Assembly (NCBI GenBank): GCA_945637225.1
Contig: CALZDE010000115.1
Coordinates: 1-6,718, forward strand
DNA: 6,718 bases
Source: an uncultured Selenomonadaceae bacterium
GTDB taxonomy: Bacteria; Bacillota; Negativicutes; Selenomonadales; Selenomonadaceae
Direction of reading: 5' to 3'
The position numbers and the translations under genes were made by a program. A model generated the notes under the pieces. It did not search any database and was not told the DNA's origin. It worked only from the letters and a program-made list of their open reading frames with translations. Positions 1 to 6,710 of this stretch are shown piece by piece; within the stretch, counting starts at the first letter, position 1, and each line of letters starts with the position of its first letter.

Positions 1-87
1 GGCGGTCTTGATATGCTGACAAAGCCTTTTAAGAAGGATAATCTTTTGGATCTGGTAGCGAAGTATATGCCAGGGGAGGATGCCTAA
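1..87 (+). CDS. C-terminal end of a receiver (REC) domain protein, 5' truncated
   Basis: Frame 1 is open from the window edge and gives 28 residues before TAA at 85-87. The piece reads GGLDMLTKPFKKDNLLDLVA and then a short acidic tail. This is the end of a CheY-like receiver domain: the K-P dipeptide (Lys at codon 8) is the conserved beta5 lysine next to the phosphorylation site, followed by the alpha5 helix. The protein stops about ten residues after alpha5, so no DNA-binding or other domain follows the receiver. It is therefore a stand-alone receiver, or a larger protein such as a hybrid kinase that ends in a receiver. The downstream kinase starts at the very next base, which indicates one operon with coupled translation. 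By inference it may exchange phosphate with that kinase. The REC call is fairly safe; the rest of the gene cannot be seen. Confidence 0.8.
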   Translation, partial: GGLDMLTKPFKKDNLLDLVAKYMPGEDA

Positions 88-90
88 GTG
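72..90 (+). promoter_or_regulatory. Ribosome binding site fixing the GTG start of the hybrid kinase
   Basis: AGGGGAGGA at 72-80 lies 7 bp before GTG at 88-90. It sits inside the last codons of the upstream gene, whose TAA directly precedes the GTG. This spacing supports GTG at 88 as the real start and implies translational coupling. Confidence 0.8.
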
Positions 91-2361
91 GACGAAGAAA
101 AGGATTTAAAAGCCGAAGTAAAGGCACTAAAATTGTCTTTAAAAAAGGCTGATCGTGAAATAAAACGTCTGTTACAATCCAATAAGATATTAAGCAACTT
201 GAATGACCAGGCAAACCGTTTCCGCAATTATAGTGAGCATGCCAAGGGAGAACAGGTATTTTATAATGAAATGCTCCTGCAAAATTCCCCAAATATTTCT
301 ATAATGCTGGATACTGATTTGTATACCGTTATGGCTACGGATGCCTTTTATCAGAAGACCTTCTATAGCCGTGAAGCTATTAATGATGGCGTTCCTATCA
401 ATGAGGTTTTTCAGAGATTTCTTTCACCTGGTGCTCAGAGGCACATGATGGAGCGTTGCGTAGAGGCTCTTGAGGAAGGCAGAAATGCTCAGTACATGGA
501 CAGATTAGAGGTTTTTGGTACTGAGGAAATCTATGATATCTATATCCGCCCCGCCATCAACAGGAATGATGAAATTGCTGGTGTCATGCTGGTATTAGTA
601 GAAATTACAGATATCATAGCTGCCAAGGAGAGAGCAGAGAGTGCTGACCGCGCTAAATCAAGCTTCTTGGCAAACATGAGCCATGAAATCCGTACTCCTA
701 TGAACGCCATCAACGGTATGTCGGAATTTATCATTCGTGATACTACGGACTCTTTTGCCAGAGAAAATGCACTTCTTATCAAGAGTGCTTCACAGTCACT
801 TTTGGCTATCATCAATGATATTCTTGACTTTTCCAAGATTGAAGCAGGCAAGATGGAAATAATCAATGTGCCTTATCAGATGTCTTCCATTATCAATGAT
901 GTGGCTACTATGATTAATATCCGTTTGCAGGATAAGCCTGTTGATTTGGTGCTGGAGATTGCCGAGGATTTGCCTTACAGCCTGATCGGTGATGAAATCC
1001 GCATTAAGCAGATTCTTATTAACATCTTAAATAATGCCGTCAAGTTTACTCATGATGGTCACATCACCCTCAAAATGTGGTGGGACAAAAAGGGCGAGCA
1101 TTCTGTTGATATTTATTCCAGCGTAACTGATACTGGTATTGGCATTAAGCCAGCCGACCTCCGCAAGCTGTTTTCCAGCTTTGAACAGGTAGACACCAAG
1201 AGAAACCGTTCCGTTGAGGGTACTGGTCTTGGTCTTGCTATTTCCAAGCGTCTCTGCTGTGCTATGGGCGGTGATATTGAGGTTACGAGTGAATACGGCA
1301 AGGGCACTACCTTTACATGGCACATCAGAAATGAAGTTGATGACTGGAAGCCAATCGGCAAAATCAGCAAGGAAGACTGCCTGTCCTCCATGAAGCTCTT
1401 TGAGTATACCTTCAGTGCTGAAAAGGCGAAGGTTCTCATTGTAGATGATAATAAGGTAAATCTGAAGGTTGCCGAAGGTATGATGAACCCTTATAAATTG
1501 CAGGTTTCTCTAGTGGAGAGCGGTGCTCAGGCAATAAGCCTTTTGGAAAAGGAAATGTTCGATATTATCTTCATGGACCACATGATGCCAGTTATGGATG
1601 GTGTGGAAGCTATGCTTAAGATAAGGGAAATTCCGGAGCATAAGGACAGTGTCATAATCGCCCTCACTGCCAATGCAATCAGTGGTATGAAGGAACAGTA
1701 TATGCAGATGGGCTTTAACGGTTTCTTAGCAAAGCCTTTGGAAGCGAAGGATTTGGACGACTGTCTGCGTGAATTCCTGCCGGAAGCATATATCACTAAA
1801 CTTGATAAACCTCTTTCTACTAAGCAGGATATTGTTGATGAAGAAATTCTTCGTCAGGTATACAGTGATGGACGTAAGAAGCTGAAGCTTTTGGGTGATT
1901 TAGTAGAAAAGGAAGATTACGATAATTACGTAATTGAGGTTCATGCGTTAAAGAGTGTTGCCAAGCTTATTGGCGAGGATGAGCTTTCTGAATTAGCACG
2001 TCAGCATGAGATGGCTGGCAAAAATGGTGATTACATGCTGATTAAGAAGGGCTTTGATAAGCTGATTGCCATGTATGCGGGCGTAATTGCTTCCGTCAGT
2101 GAGAAGTTTGCTGATGAACTTTTCCATCAGAAGCAGGCAGAAGAATTGGCAGATATTTCTAAGAATGAATTAGATAAAGTAATTGAGGATATGCACTCTG
2201 CGATTTCTGATTATGATCTTGACGGTTTAGGGGAACTGTTAGAGCGTATGAAAAAATATAAGGTAAGTGATGAGCATCGCCAGCTTTTGGATAAGATGAA
2301 GGAAGCTGAAGAAGACTTTGATTACGATACTCTGGAAGAACTTATCGAAGAATGGAAATAG
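88..2361 (+). CDS. Soluble hybrid sensor histidine kinase, PAS-HisKA-HATPase-REC-HPt
   Basis: A 757-residue phosphorelay kinase with no hydrophobic membrane segment or signal peptide, so cytosolic. Domains in order: charged coiled coil (about 1-45); PAS-like sensor fold (about 62-178); HisKA (about 188-255) with phospho-accepting His199 in MSHEIRTPMN; HATPase (about 300-425) with N-box Asn316, G1 DTGIGI (348-353) and G2 GTGLGL (378-383); receiver (about 446-566) with acid pair Asp453/Asp454, phospho-acceptor Asp497 in MDHMMP, Thr527 and Lys549; HPt (about 584-668) with His619 in VHALKS; then an acidic, helix-rich tail (about 672-757). All catalytic residues seen are intact, so the His199-Asp497-His619 relay should work. 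GTG at 88 is preferred because of the 72-80 binding site and the immediately preceding stop. The FIST gene follows after 20 bp. The signal is unknown; PAS or the FIST protein could supply it. The final acceptor is not seen, and there is no output domain. The family call is certain and the pathway is not. Confidence 0.95.
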   Translation: MDEEKDLKAEVKALKLSLKKADREIKRLLQSNKILSNLNDQANRFRNYSEHAKGEQVFYNEMLLQNSPNISIMLDTDLYTVMATDAFYQKTFYSREAINDGVPINEVFQRFLSPGAQRHMMERCVEALEEGRNAQYMDRLEVFGTEEIYDIYIRPAINRNDEIAGVMLVLVEITDIIAAKERAESADRAKSSFLANMSHEIRTPMNAINGMSEFIIRDTTDSFARENALLIKSASQSLLAIINDILDFSKIEAGKMEIINVPYQMSSIINDVATMINIRLQDKPVDLVLEIAEDLPYSLIGDEIRIKQILINILNNAVKFTHDGHITLKMWWDKKGEHSVDIYSSVTDTGIGIKPADLRKLFSSFEQVDTKRNRSVEGTGLGLAISKRLCCAMGGDIEVTSEYGKGTTFTWHIRNEVDDWKPIGKISKEDCLSSMKLFEYTFSAEKAKVLIVDDNKVNLKVAEGMMNPYKLQVSLVESGAQAISLLEKEMFDIIFMDHMMPVMDGVEAMLKIREIPEHKDSVIIALTANAISGMKEQYMQMGFNGFLAKPLEAKDLDDCLREFLPEAYITKLDKPLSTKQDIVDEEILRQVYSDGRKKLKLLGDLVEKEDYDNYVIEVHALKSVAKLIGEDELSELARQHEMAGKNGDYMLIKKGFDKLIAMYAGVIASVSEKFADELFHQKQAEELADISKNELDKVIEDMHSAISDYDLDGLGELLERMKKYKVSDEHRQLLDKMKEAEEDFDYDTLEELIEEWK

Positions 2362-2381
2362 AGCAAATGGGGAGATAGATA

Positions 2382-3578
2382 ATGAAATCAATTGCTGTTT
2401 ATACAGAGGAAATGGATGACCTGGAAGTTGGGGTTGCAGAGCTTCTTAAACAAATAGAGAGCTTTGAGCTTCTTACTAGTACCGTAGGTATACTTTTTGC
2501 TCACCCAGATACAGATTTTGAAGAATTAATGGAGCGCCTTTTACCTAATGTAGATTTTCCTATTCTTGGCAGTACAGCTATATCCATGTTTACACAGGCA
2601 AAGGGCTATACCACACAGGGAATTTCCTTGCAGGTCTTAACTGCTGATGATGTAGAATTTCATGCTGGTATCACTCCTGAATTAAATAAGCATAATGCGA
2701 AGGATGAAATTCAGAAGCTTTACAAGGAATTAGCGGAAAAGCAGTCCGAGAAGGAAAAAATCATTCTTTCATATGTAAACCGCGTACCTGGCATGGTAGG
2801 TGATGAGGTAGTAGCTGTTATAGATGAAGTCAGCGACTGCTCACCTATATATGGCGGTTACGCTTCCGATTCCTTTATTTTTGACGACTGCCGAGTTATT
2901 TACAATAATGAAGTAAGAGTTCATGCACTGGGTATGGTTCTTATCAGCGGTAATGTCCGTCCACGTACCATTTATGAGTATTCCATCCGTCAGGAAGCAG
3001 AATTTTCTGCTACTGCACATGGCTGTACCTCTAATTCCGTAGCCCGTCTTGGTACAAGAACCTTCGTGGATGCTATGGAAATGATAGGCATGCACCCAAC
3101 TGATGAACAGGATGCCTTTACAGAAACCGTTGGTATGCCACTGATGGTTACTTATGAGACTCCTTATGGTGATGAAATTAACAAAATGCGCCATATGAAC
3201 AGTATTGACAGTGCTGGTCGTGGTATCTTCATTGGCAATATTCCAGAAGGCGCTCAGATTCACTTGTGCCTGCTGAACCGTGCAGATATTCGTTCTTCTG
3301 TGCAGAATGCGGCTAAGAAGGCTTTTGAAATTGTCCGTGAAGGACGTGAATGCGGTTATAATTACAGCACTATCCTTGTTACATCCTGTGCTTCCCGAAT
3401 TATGACATTCATTAATGACTTAAAGGCAGAGTCAGATGGCTATGTAGCTGTAATTCCTGCTAATATGTCCATGAGCGGGATGTACTCCTTTGGCGAGTTC
3501 TGCCCAACCTATGGTGATTACAGTGGACGTATGTACAACATATTCCATAATACTACATTTACAATCCTCATGCTGTAA
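2382..3578 (+). CDS. FIST-domain sensory protein (FIST_N plus FIST_C)
   Basis: A 398-residue soluble protein without membrane segments or signal peptide. The N-terminal half matches the FIST_N pattern: a conserved PILGSTA turn (residues 60-66), then YGGYASD (157-163) followed by a short acidic strand. The C-terminal half matches FIST_C: SFGEFCP (369-375) and a final FHNTTF stretch with His389 and Asn390, ending in a hydrophobic strand. FIST domains are known as cytosolic ligand-binding sensor modules that neighbour or fuse to signal-transduction proteins; some, called NosP, bind haem and nitric oxide. Here the gene starts 20 bp after the hybrid kinase stop, with GGGGAG at 2369-2374 placed 7 bp before ATG, so co-transcription is very likely. 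I infer that it senses a small molecule and modulates the kinase. No haem-ligand motif can be assigned by eye. The ligand is unknown. The full length and both halves argue against truncation. Confidence 0.9.
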   Translation: MKSIAVYTEEMDDLEVGVAELLKQIESFELLTSTVGILFAHPDTDFEELMERLLPNVDFPILGSTAISMFTQAKGYTTQGISLQVLTADDVEFHAGITPELNKHNAKDEIQKLYKELAEKQSEKEKIILSYVNRVPGMVGDEVVAVIDEVSDCSPIYGGYASDSFIFDDCRVIYNNEVRVHALGMVLISGNVRPRTIYEYSIRQEAEFSATAHGCTSNSVARLGTRTFVDAMEMIGMHPTDEQDAFTETVGMPLMVTYETPYGDEINKMRHMNSIDSAGRGIFIGNIPEGAQIHLCLLNRADIRSSVQNAAKKAFEIVREGRECGYNYSTILVTSCASRIMTFINDLKAESDGYVAVIPANMSMSGMYSFGEFCPTYGDYSGRMYNIFHNTTFTILML

Positions 3579-3595
3579 AATAAATTCTTTATTTT
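3577..3595 (+). terminator. A/T-only inverted repeat after the FIST gene, weak terminator at best
   Basis: AAAATAAA (3577-3584) and TTTATTTT (3588-3595) are perfect reverse complements around a 3-base loop, starting within the FIST stop codon. The stem has no G-C pair and no separate T-run follows, so intrinsic termination would be weak. It is the only candidate end signal for the signalling operon before the alaS promoter. Confidence 0.25.
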
Positions 3596-3596
3596 C

Positions 3597-3626
3597 TTGA
3601 ATTAGTATGTTGTGTTGTGTTATAAT
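3597..3626 (+). promoter_or_regulatory. Sigma-70/SigA-type promoter of alaS
   Basis: A -35-like TTGAAT (3597-3602), an 18-bp spacer, and a perfect -10 TATAAT (3621-3626) preceded by TG at 3618-3619, giving an extended -10 (TGTTATAAT). Transcription should start near 3633, leaving a leader of about 82 nt before alaS. The position between the FIST stop and alaS means alaS does not depend on the upstream signalling operon. Confidence 0.8.
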
Positions 3627-3677
3627 TAAAAAGTTAGCGTGAATTGATATTTGCGTTACGTGATATGTATTTCATTA

Positions 3678-3697
3678 GGGCAAATCAAGTATTGCCC
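3678..3697 (+). promoter_or_regulatory. Leader hairpin just upstream of the alaS ribosome binding site
   Basis: GGGCAA (3678-3683) pairs perfectly with TTGCCC (3692-3697) around an 8-base loop. The stem ends 4 bp before GGAGGT. No T-run follows, so it is not a terminator. It may shape leader stability or initiation. No sequence complementary to the binding site is evident in the leader, so a sequestering switch is not supported. Confidence 0.5.
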
Positions 3698-3701
3698 GTT
3701 T

Positions 3702-3718
3702 GGAGGTAGATTTTTTTG
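3702..3718 (+). promoter_or_regulatory. Ribosome binding site selecting the TTG start of alaS
   Basis: GGAGGT at 3702-3707 lies 8 bp before TTG at 3716-3718. The next in-frame ATG, at 3725, would be 17 bp away, which is too far. The TTG overlaps the end of a seven-T run (3711-3717). Starting there gives MKQMTGNELR, in line with known AlaRS N-termini such as MKHLTSAEVR in Bacillus. Confidence 0.85.
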
Positions 3719-6340
3719 AAACAGATGACAGGTAATGAACTGAGAGAAGCTTATCTTCAGTTCTTCGCTGAGAAGAAAGGACATCTGAGACTGCCAAGTG
3801 CATCCCTGATTCCTGAGAATGACCCTACTCTGCTGATGATTGGTGCTGGTATGGCTCCTTTTAAGGCATATTTTACTGGCAAGGTAAAGCCACCTCGTCC
3901 ACGTATTACCACCAGCCAGCGTTGTGTACGTACTGGTGATATTGAGAATGTTGGCCGTACTGCCCGCCATCAGACTTATTTTGAAATGCTGGGTAATTTC
4001 TCCTTCGGCGATTATTTCAAGAAGGAAGCTATTCCTTGGGCATGGGAATTTCTGACAGAAGTTTTGGAGCTGCCAAAAGATAAGCTGTGGGCTACCATTT
4101 ATCCAAAGGATGATGAGGCTCGCAAGATTTGGGAAGCTCAGCCTGGCTTTGACCCAACTCATATTGTTGGTCTTGATGACAATTTCTGGGAGATTGGCCC
4201 TGGCCCATGCGGTCCTGACTCTGAGATTTATATCGACTTAGGTGAGGAACGTGGCTGTGGCAGTCCTACCTGTGGAGTAGGCTGTGACTGTGACCGTTAT
4301 CTGGAAATCTGGAATAACGTATTTACTCAGTATGACCGTACTGAGGATGGCCAGTACAATGAGTTAGAGAACAAGAATATTGATACTGGTATGGGCCTTG
4401 AGCGTATTGCTTCTGTTATTCAGAACAAGAAGAGCAACTTCGAGACCGACCTGCTGTTCCCTATTATTGAGTATGCTGCTAAGGTATCCAATAAGGAATA
4501 TGGCAAGGATGAAAATACTGATATTTCCCTGAAGGTTATTGCTGACCATGCACGTTCTATGGCTATCATGATTATGGATGGTATCCTGCCATCTAACGAG
4601 GGCCGTGGCTATGTATTGCGCCGTATCCTTCGCCGTGCTATCCGTCATGGCCGTATGCTGGGTATCAAGGATAAGTTCCTTGAAGGGGCGGTTGATGCAG
4701 TTTGTGCTATTTATGCTGGTGCATCCGACTTTGAGGCTCTGGAGCAGAAGAAGGATTACATCAAGAAGGTTATTTCCCTGGAGGAAGACCGTTTTGCTGC
4801 AACCTTGGAGCAGGGCACTGAGTTATTAAACAGCTATATCGCTGAAGCAAAGTCTGCTGGCAAGAATGTACTTGATGGTGTACTGGGCTTCAAGTTATAT
4901 GATACCTTCGGTTTCCCTTGGGAGCTTACCGATGAAATTCTCCATGAGAATGACATGGAATTAGACAAGGATGCTTTCGATAAGGAAATGCAGGCTCAGC
5001 GTGACCGTGCTCGTGCTGCACGTGCAGACAATCAGCGTTTTGCTGTTCCTGATTTGAAGAATATTGATACTTCTGCTTTGAAGGTTGACCTCACCGCTCG
5101 TCAGGGTAAGGTTGTAGCTATCTGGAAGGATGGCCAGCTGGCAGACGTTTTAGAGGATGGCGAGGAAGCAGGTATTATTCTTGACGTTACTCCTTTCTAT
5201 GCAGAGGGTGGCGGACAGGTTGGTGACTGCGGTGTTCTGACCAGTGAGTTAGGCCGTATTCAGGTTTCCAATGCTAAGAAGTTACCTGATGGTACTGTTT
5301 ACCATGTTTCTTACGTTGAAGAAGGTCAGCTGAGGGTTGGCGAGACTGTAGAGATTAAGGTTGACCAGAACGTAAAGCTGGCTTCCGCTCGTAACCATAC
5401 TGCAACCCATCTTCTGCAGGCTGCTTTGAAGAAGATAGTTGGTTCTCAGGTAAATCAGGCAGGTTCCTCTGTAAATGCAGACCGTCTGCGTTTTGACTTC
5501 TCCAACTTTGAGCCTGTAACCGCTCAGCAGTTAGCTGATGTTGAGGAATTAGTAAATCGTGAAATCCTGAAGGGCACCAATGTAGAAATCGCTCATATGA
5601 GCAAGGATGAAGCAGTTAATTCCGGTGCAATGGCTCTCTTTGGTGAGAAGTATGGCGATGTAGTTCGCGTTGTATCTGTTGCAGACTTCTCCAAGGAGCT
5701 GTGTGGCGGTTCTCACGTAGAGAATGTAGGTCAGATTGGTATGTTCAAGATTATCAGCGAAACTGGTGTTGCTGCTGGTGTTCGCCGTATCGAGGCTATT
5801 ACCGGTCAGGCTGCTCTTGAATATGCTCAGGCAAAGATTAAGGCTGTAGCTGAGGCTGCTGCCAAGCTGAAGTGCCATGAGGAAGATGTTTTAGCTAAGA
5901 TTGATGAGACCTTGGCTGATAACAAGTCCATGAAGAAGGAATTAGAGGCTATCAGTGCTGACAAGGCAAAGGCTGATGCCGCTAACCTCATTGATTCTGC
6001 TAAGGATGCAGGTTCTGTAAAGGTAATCGCTGCTCAGGTTCAGGTTGCAGATATGGATGCTCTCCGTGACGTAGCAGATATGACTCTTGATAAGCTCGCT
6101 GGCGGTGTAGTAGTATTGGCTACTGCAGCTGATGGCAAGGTAAACTTAGTTGTTAAGGCTTCTAAGGAAGCTGTTGGCAAGGGTGTACATGCTGGCAAGA
6201 TTATCAAGGAAGCCGCAAAGATTGTTGGCGGTGGCGGTGGTGGCCGTCCAGATATGGCTCAGGCAGGCGGTAAGCAGCCAGAGAATATCGGTGCCGCACT
6301 TGAAAAGGCTGTCGAAATCGTAGCTGAACAGGCAAAATAA
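3716..6340 (+). CDS. alaS: Alanyl-tRNA synthetase
   Basis: A class II aminoacyl-tRNA synthetase that charges tRNA-Ala with alanine using ATP, in the cytoplasm. Its 874 residues equal the usual bacterial length. The catalytic domain (about 1-270) has motif 2 with Arg69 in TSQRCVRTGD and the GNFSFGDYF loop, then GPCGPDSEIY, and motif 3 GMGLER (225-230). A cysteine cluster (Cys181, 186, 190, 192) may bind metal. A helical tRNA-recognition region (about 270-455) follows. The editing domain, which removes mischarged serine or glycine, carries HTATH (His561, His565) and CGGSH (Cys663, His667), the four usual zinc ligands. The C-terminal C-Ala/DHHA1 part (about 700-874) ends with a glycine-rich stretch and GRPDMAQAGG. 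The gene has its own promoter, a TTG start and a terminator after the stop. The common Bacillota neighbours of alaS (the ireB-ruvX region) are not seen immediately downstream. No defects were seen. Confidence 0.98.
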   Translation: MKQMTGNELREAYLQFFAEKKGHLRLPSASLIPENDPTLLMIGAGMAPFKAYFTGKVKPPRPRITTSQRCVRTGDIENVGRTARHQTYFEMLGNFSFGDYFKKEAIPWAWEFLTEVLELPKDKLWATIYPKDDEARKIWEAQPGFDPTHIVGLDDNFWEIGPGPCGPDSEIYIDLGEERGCGSPTCGVGCDCDRYLEIWNNVFTQYDRTEDGQYNELENKNIDTGMGLERIASVIQNKKSNFETDLLFPIIEYAAKVSNKEYGKDENTDISLKVIADHARSMAIMIMDGILPSNEGRGYVLRRILRRAIRHGRMLGIKDKFLEGAVDAVCAIYAGASDFEALEQKKDYIKKVISLEEDRFAATLEQGTELLNSYIAEAKSAGKNVLDGVLGFKLYDTFGFPWELTDEILHENDMELDKDAFDKEMQAQRDRARAARADNQRFAVPDLKNIDTSALKVDLTARQGKVVAIWKDGQLADVLEDGEEAGIILDVTPFYAEGGGQVGDCGVLTSELGRIQVSNAKKLPDGTVYHVSYVEEGQLRVGETVEIKVDQNVKLASARNHTATHLLQAALKKIVGSQVNQAGSSVNADRLRFDFSNFEPVTAQQLADVEELVNREILKGTNVEIAHMSKDEAVNSGAMALFGEKYGDVVRVVSVADFSKELCGGSHVENVGQIGMFKIISETGVAAGVRRIEAITGQAALEYAQAKIKAVAEAAAKLKCHEEDVLAKIDETLADNKSMKKELEAISADKAKADAANLIDSAKDAGSVKVIAAQVQVADMDALRDVADMTLDKLAGGVVVLATAADGKVNLVVKASKEAVGKGVHAGKIIKEAAKIVGGGGGGRPDMAQAGGKQPENIGAALEKAVEIVAEQAK

Positions 6341-6342
6341 AA

Positions 6343-6352
6343 TTAACGTTAA
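6343..6352. repeat. 10-bp perfect palindrome after the alaS stop
   Basis: TTAACGTTAA begins two bases after the alaS stop codon. It is perfectly self-complementary. It could be chance in A/T-rich spacer DNA or a small protein-binding site. Nothing else supports a role. Confidence 0.3.
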
Positions 6353-6362
6353 ATAAATCAAG

Positions 6363-6401
6363 GGCTGTCTCACTAGATAATGAGGTGGGACAGTCTTTTT
6401 T
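6363..6401 (+). terminator. Rho-independent terminator of alaS
   Basis: An 11-bp stem is formed by GGCTGTCTCAC (6363-6373) and GTGGGACAGTC (6385-6395), with two G-U wobbles and an 11-base loop. Six T (6396-6401) follow directly. It starts 22 bp after the alaS stop. It has the canonical strong form and should separate alaS from the small gene downstream. Confidence 0.92.
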
Positions 6402-6406
6402 GTAAA

Positions 6407-6424
6407 GTGGTGAAAAATATTTTG
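6407..6424 (+). promoter_or_regulatory. Likely ribosome binding site and TTG start of the GIY-YIG gene
   Basis: GTGGTGA at 6407-6413 matches the GAGGTGA form of the Shine-Dalgarno sequence at six of seven bases and lies 8 bp before TTG at 6422-6424. Alternatives are weaker. ATG at 6380 is in the terminator loop. GTG at 6407 or 6410 has no binding site before it. ATG at 6446 would remove the first beta strand of the domain. Confidence 0.55.
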
Positions 6425-6700
6425 AAGGCTGTTGCATATGCGTACATGCTGGAATGCTCAGATGGAACTTTGTATTCAGGCTATACAACTGATATTGATA
6501 GACGATTAAAACAGCATAATGCTGGAAAAGGCAGTAAATACACACGTTGCAGACTGCCAGTAAAGCTTGTATATTACGAAACCTTCGACAATAAGCATGA
6601 TGCTATGTGCAGGGAATGTGCTTTAAAAAAATTAAGCCGTCAGGAAAAGCTTGATTTATTGGATAAAATAACGACTAAGAGATGTCCCCCACTTCTATAA
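6422..6700 (+). CDS. Small GIY-YIG nuclease superfamily protein (UPF0213/YazA-YhbQ type)
   Basis: A 92-residue protein that is essentially one GIY-YIG domain, close to the 90-100 residues usual for the group. The GIY-like strand is YAY (residues 6-8) and the YIG element is YSG (18-20). The conserved helix DRRLKQHN contains Arg28, and GKGSKYT follows. The catalytic-type Glu65 is in CRECALKKLS. The family is known as a putative DNA endonuclease or repair-related group; its cellular role is poorly defined, so no pathway is assigned. It follows the alaS terminator, with no clear promoter of its own in the short gap; expression may come from read-through or an unseen start inside alaS. The last codons (RCPPLL) and the stop lie in a hairpin at 6683-6710, so the C-terminus may have been altered by whatever that hairpin belongs to. 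The start codon is uncertain; the family call is firm. Confidence 0.88.
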   Translation: MKAVAYAYMLECSDGTLYSGYTTDIDRRLKQHNAGKGSKYTRCRLPVKLVYYETFDNKHDAMCRECALKKLSRQEKLDLLDKITTKRCPPLL

Positions 6701-6710
6701 GTGGCGGGTA
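6683..6710. repeat. Imperfect hairpin overlapping the GIY-YIG stop codon, possible element end
   Basis: CCACTT (6689-6694) and AAGTGG (6699-6704) pair perfectly around a CTAT loop. Beyond a single C-C mismatch (6688/6705) the stem continues with two G-C pairs, two G-T wobbles and a T-A pair (6683-6687 with 6706-6710). No T-run follows within the eight remaining bases, so it is not a canonical terminator. An imperfect GC-rich hairpin of this form can mark the end of an IS200/IS605-type element, or may be a dispersed repeat. The window ends too soon to decide. Confidence 0.5.

Noticed and set aside
2841..3263. Antisense open frame of 140 codons inside the FIST gene
   Set aside because: The FIST reading is firmly supported by family motifs. 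The opposite strand gives a low-complexity translation without domains.
3579..3715. T-box riboswitch or other tRNA-sensing leader upstream of alaS
   Set aside because: The leader after the predicted start is only about 82 nt, with no T-box consensus and no terminator/antiterminator pair.
3656..4162. Antisense open frame of 168 codons over the alaS promoter leader and 5' end
   Set aside because: It lies opposite the well-conserved AlaRS catalytic domain, and its translation shows no recognisable domain. It reflects codon bias on the other strand.
4578..4829. Same-strand alternative frame inside alaS
   Set aside because: The AlaRS frame is continuous and conserved through this region; the alternative translation resembles no family.
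6146..6545. Two antisense open frames across the alaS end, terminator and GIY-YIG gene
   Set aside because: They overlap conserved coding sequence and run through the terminator hairpin, with no recognisable product.
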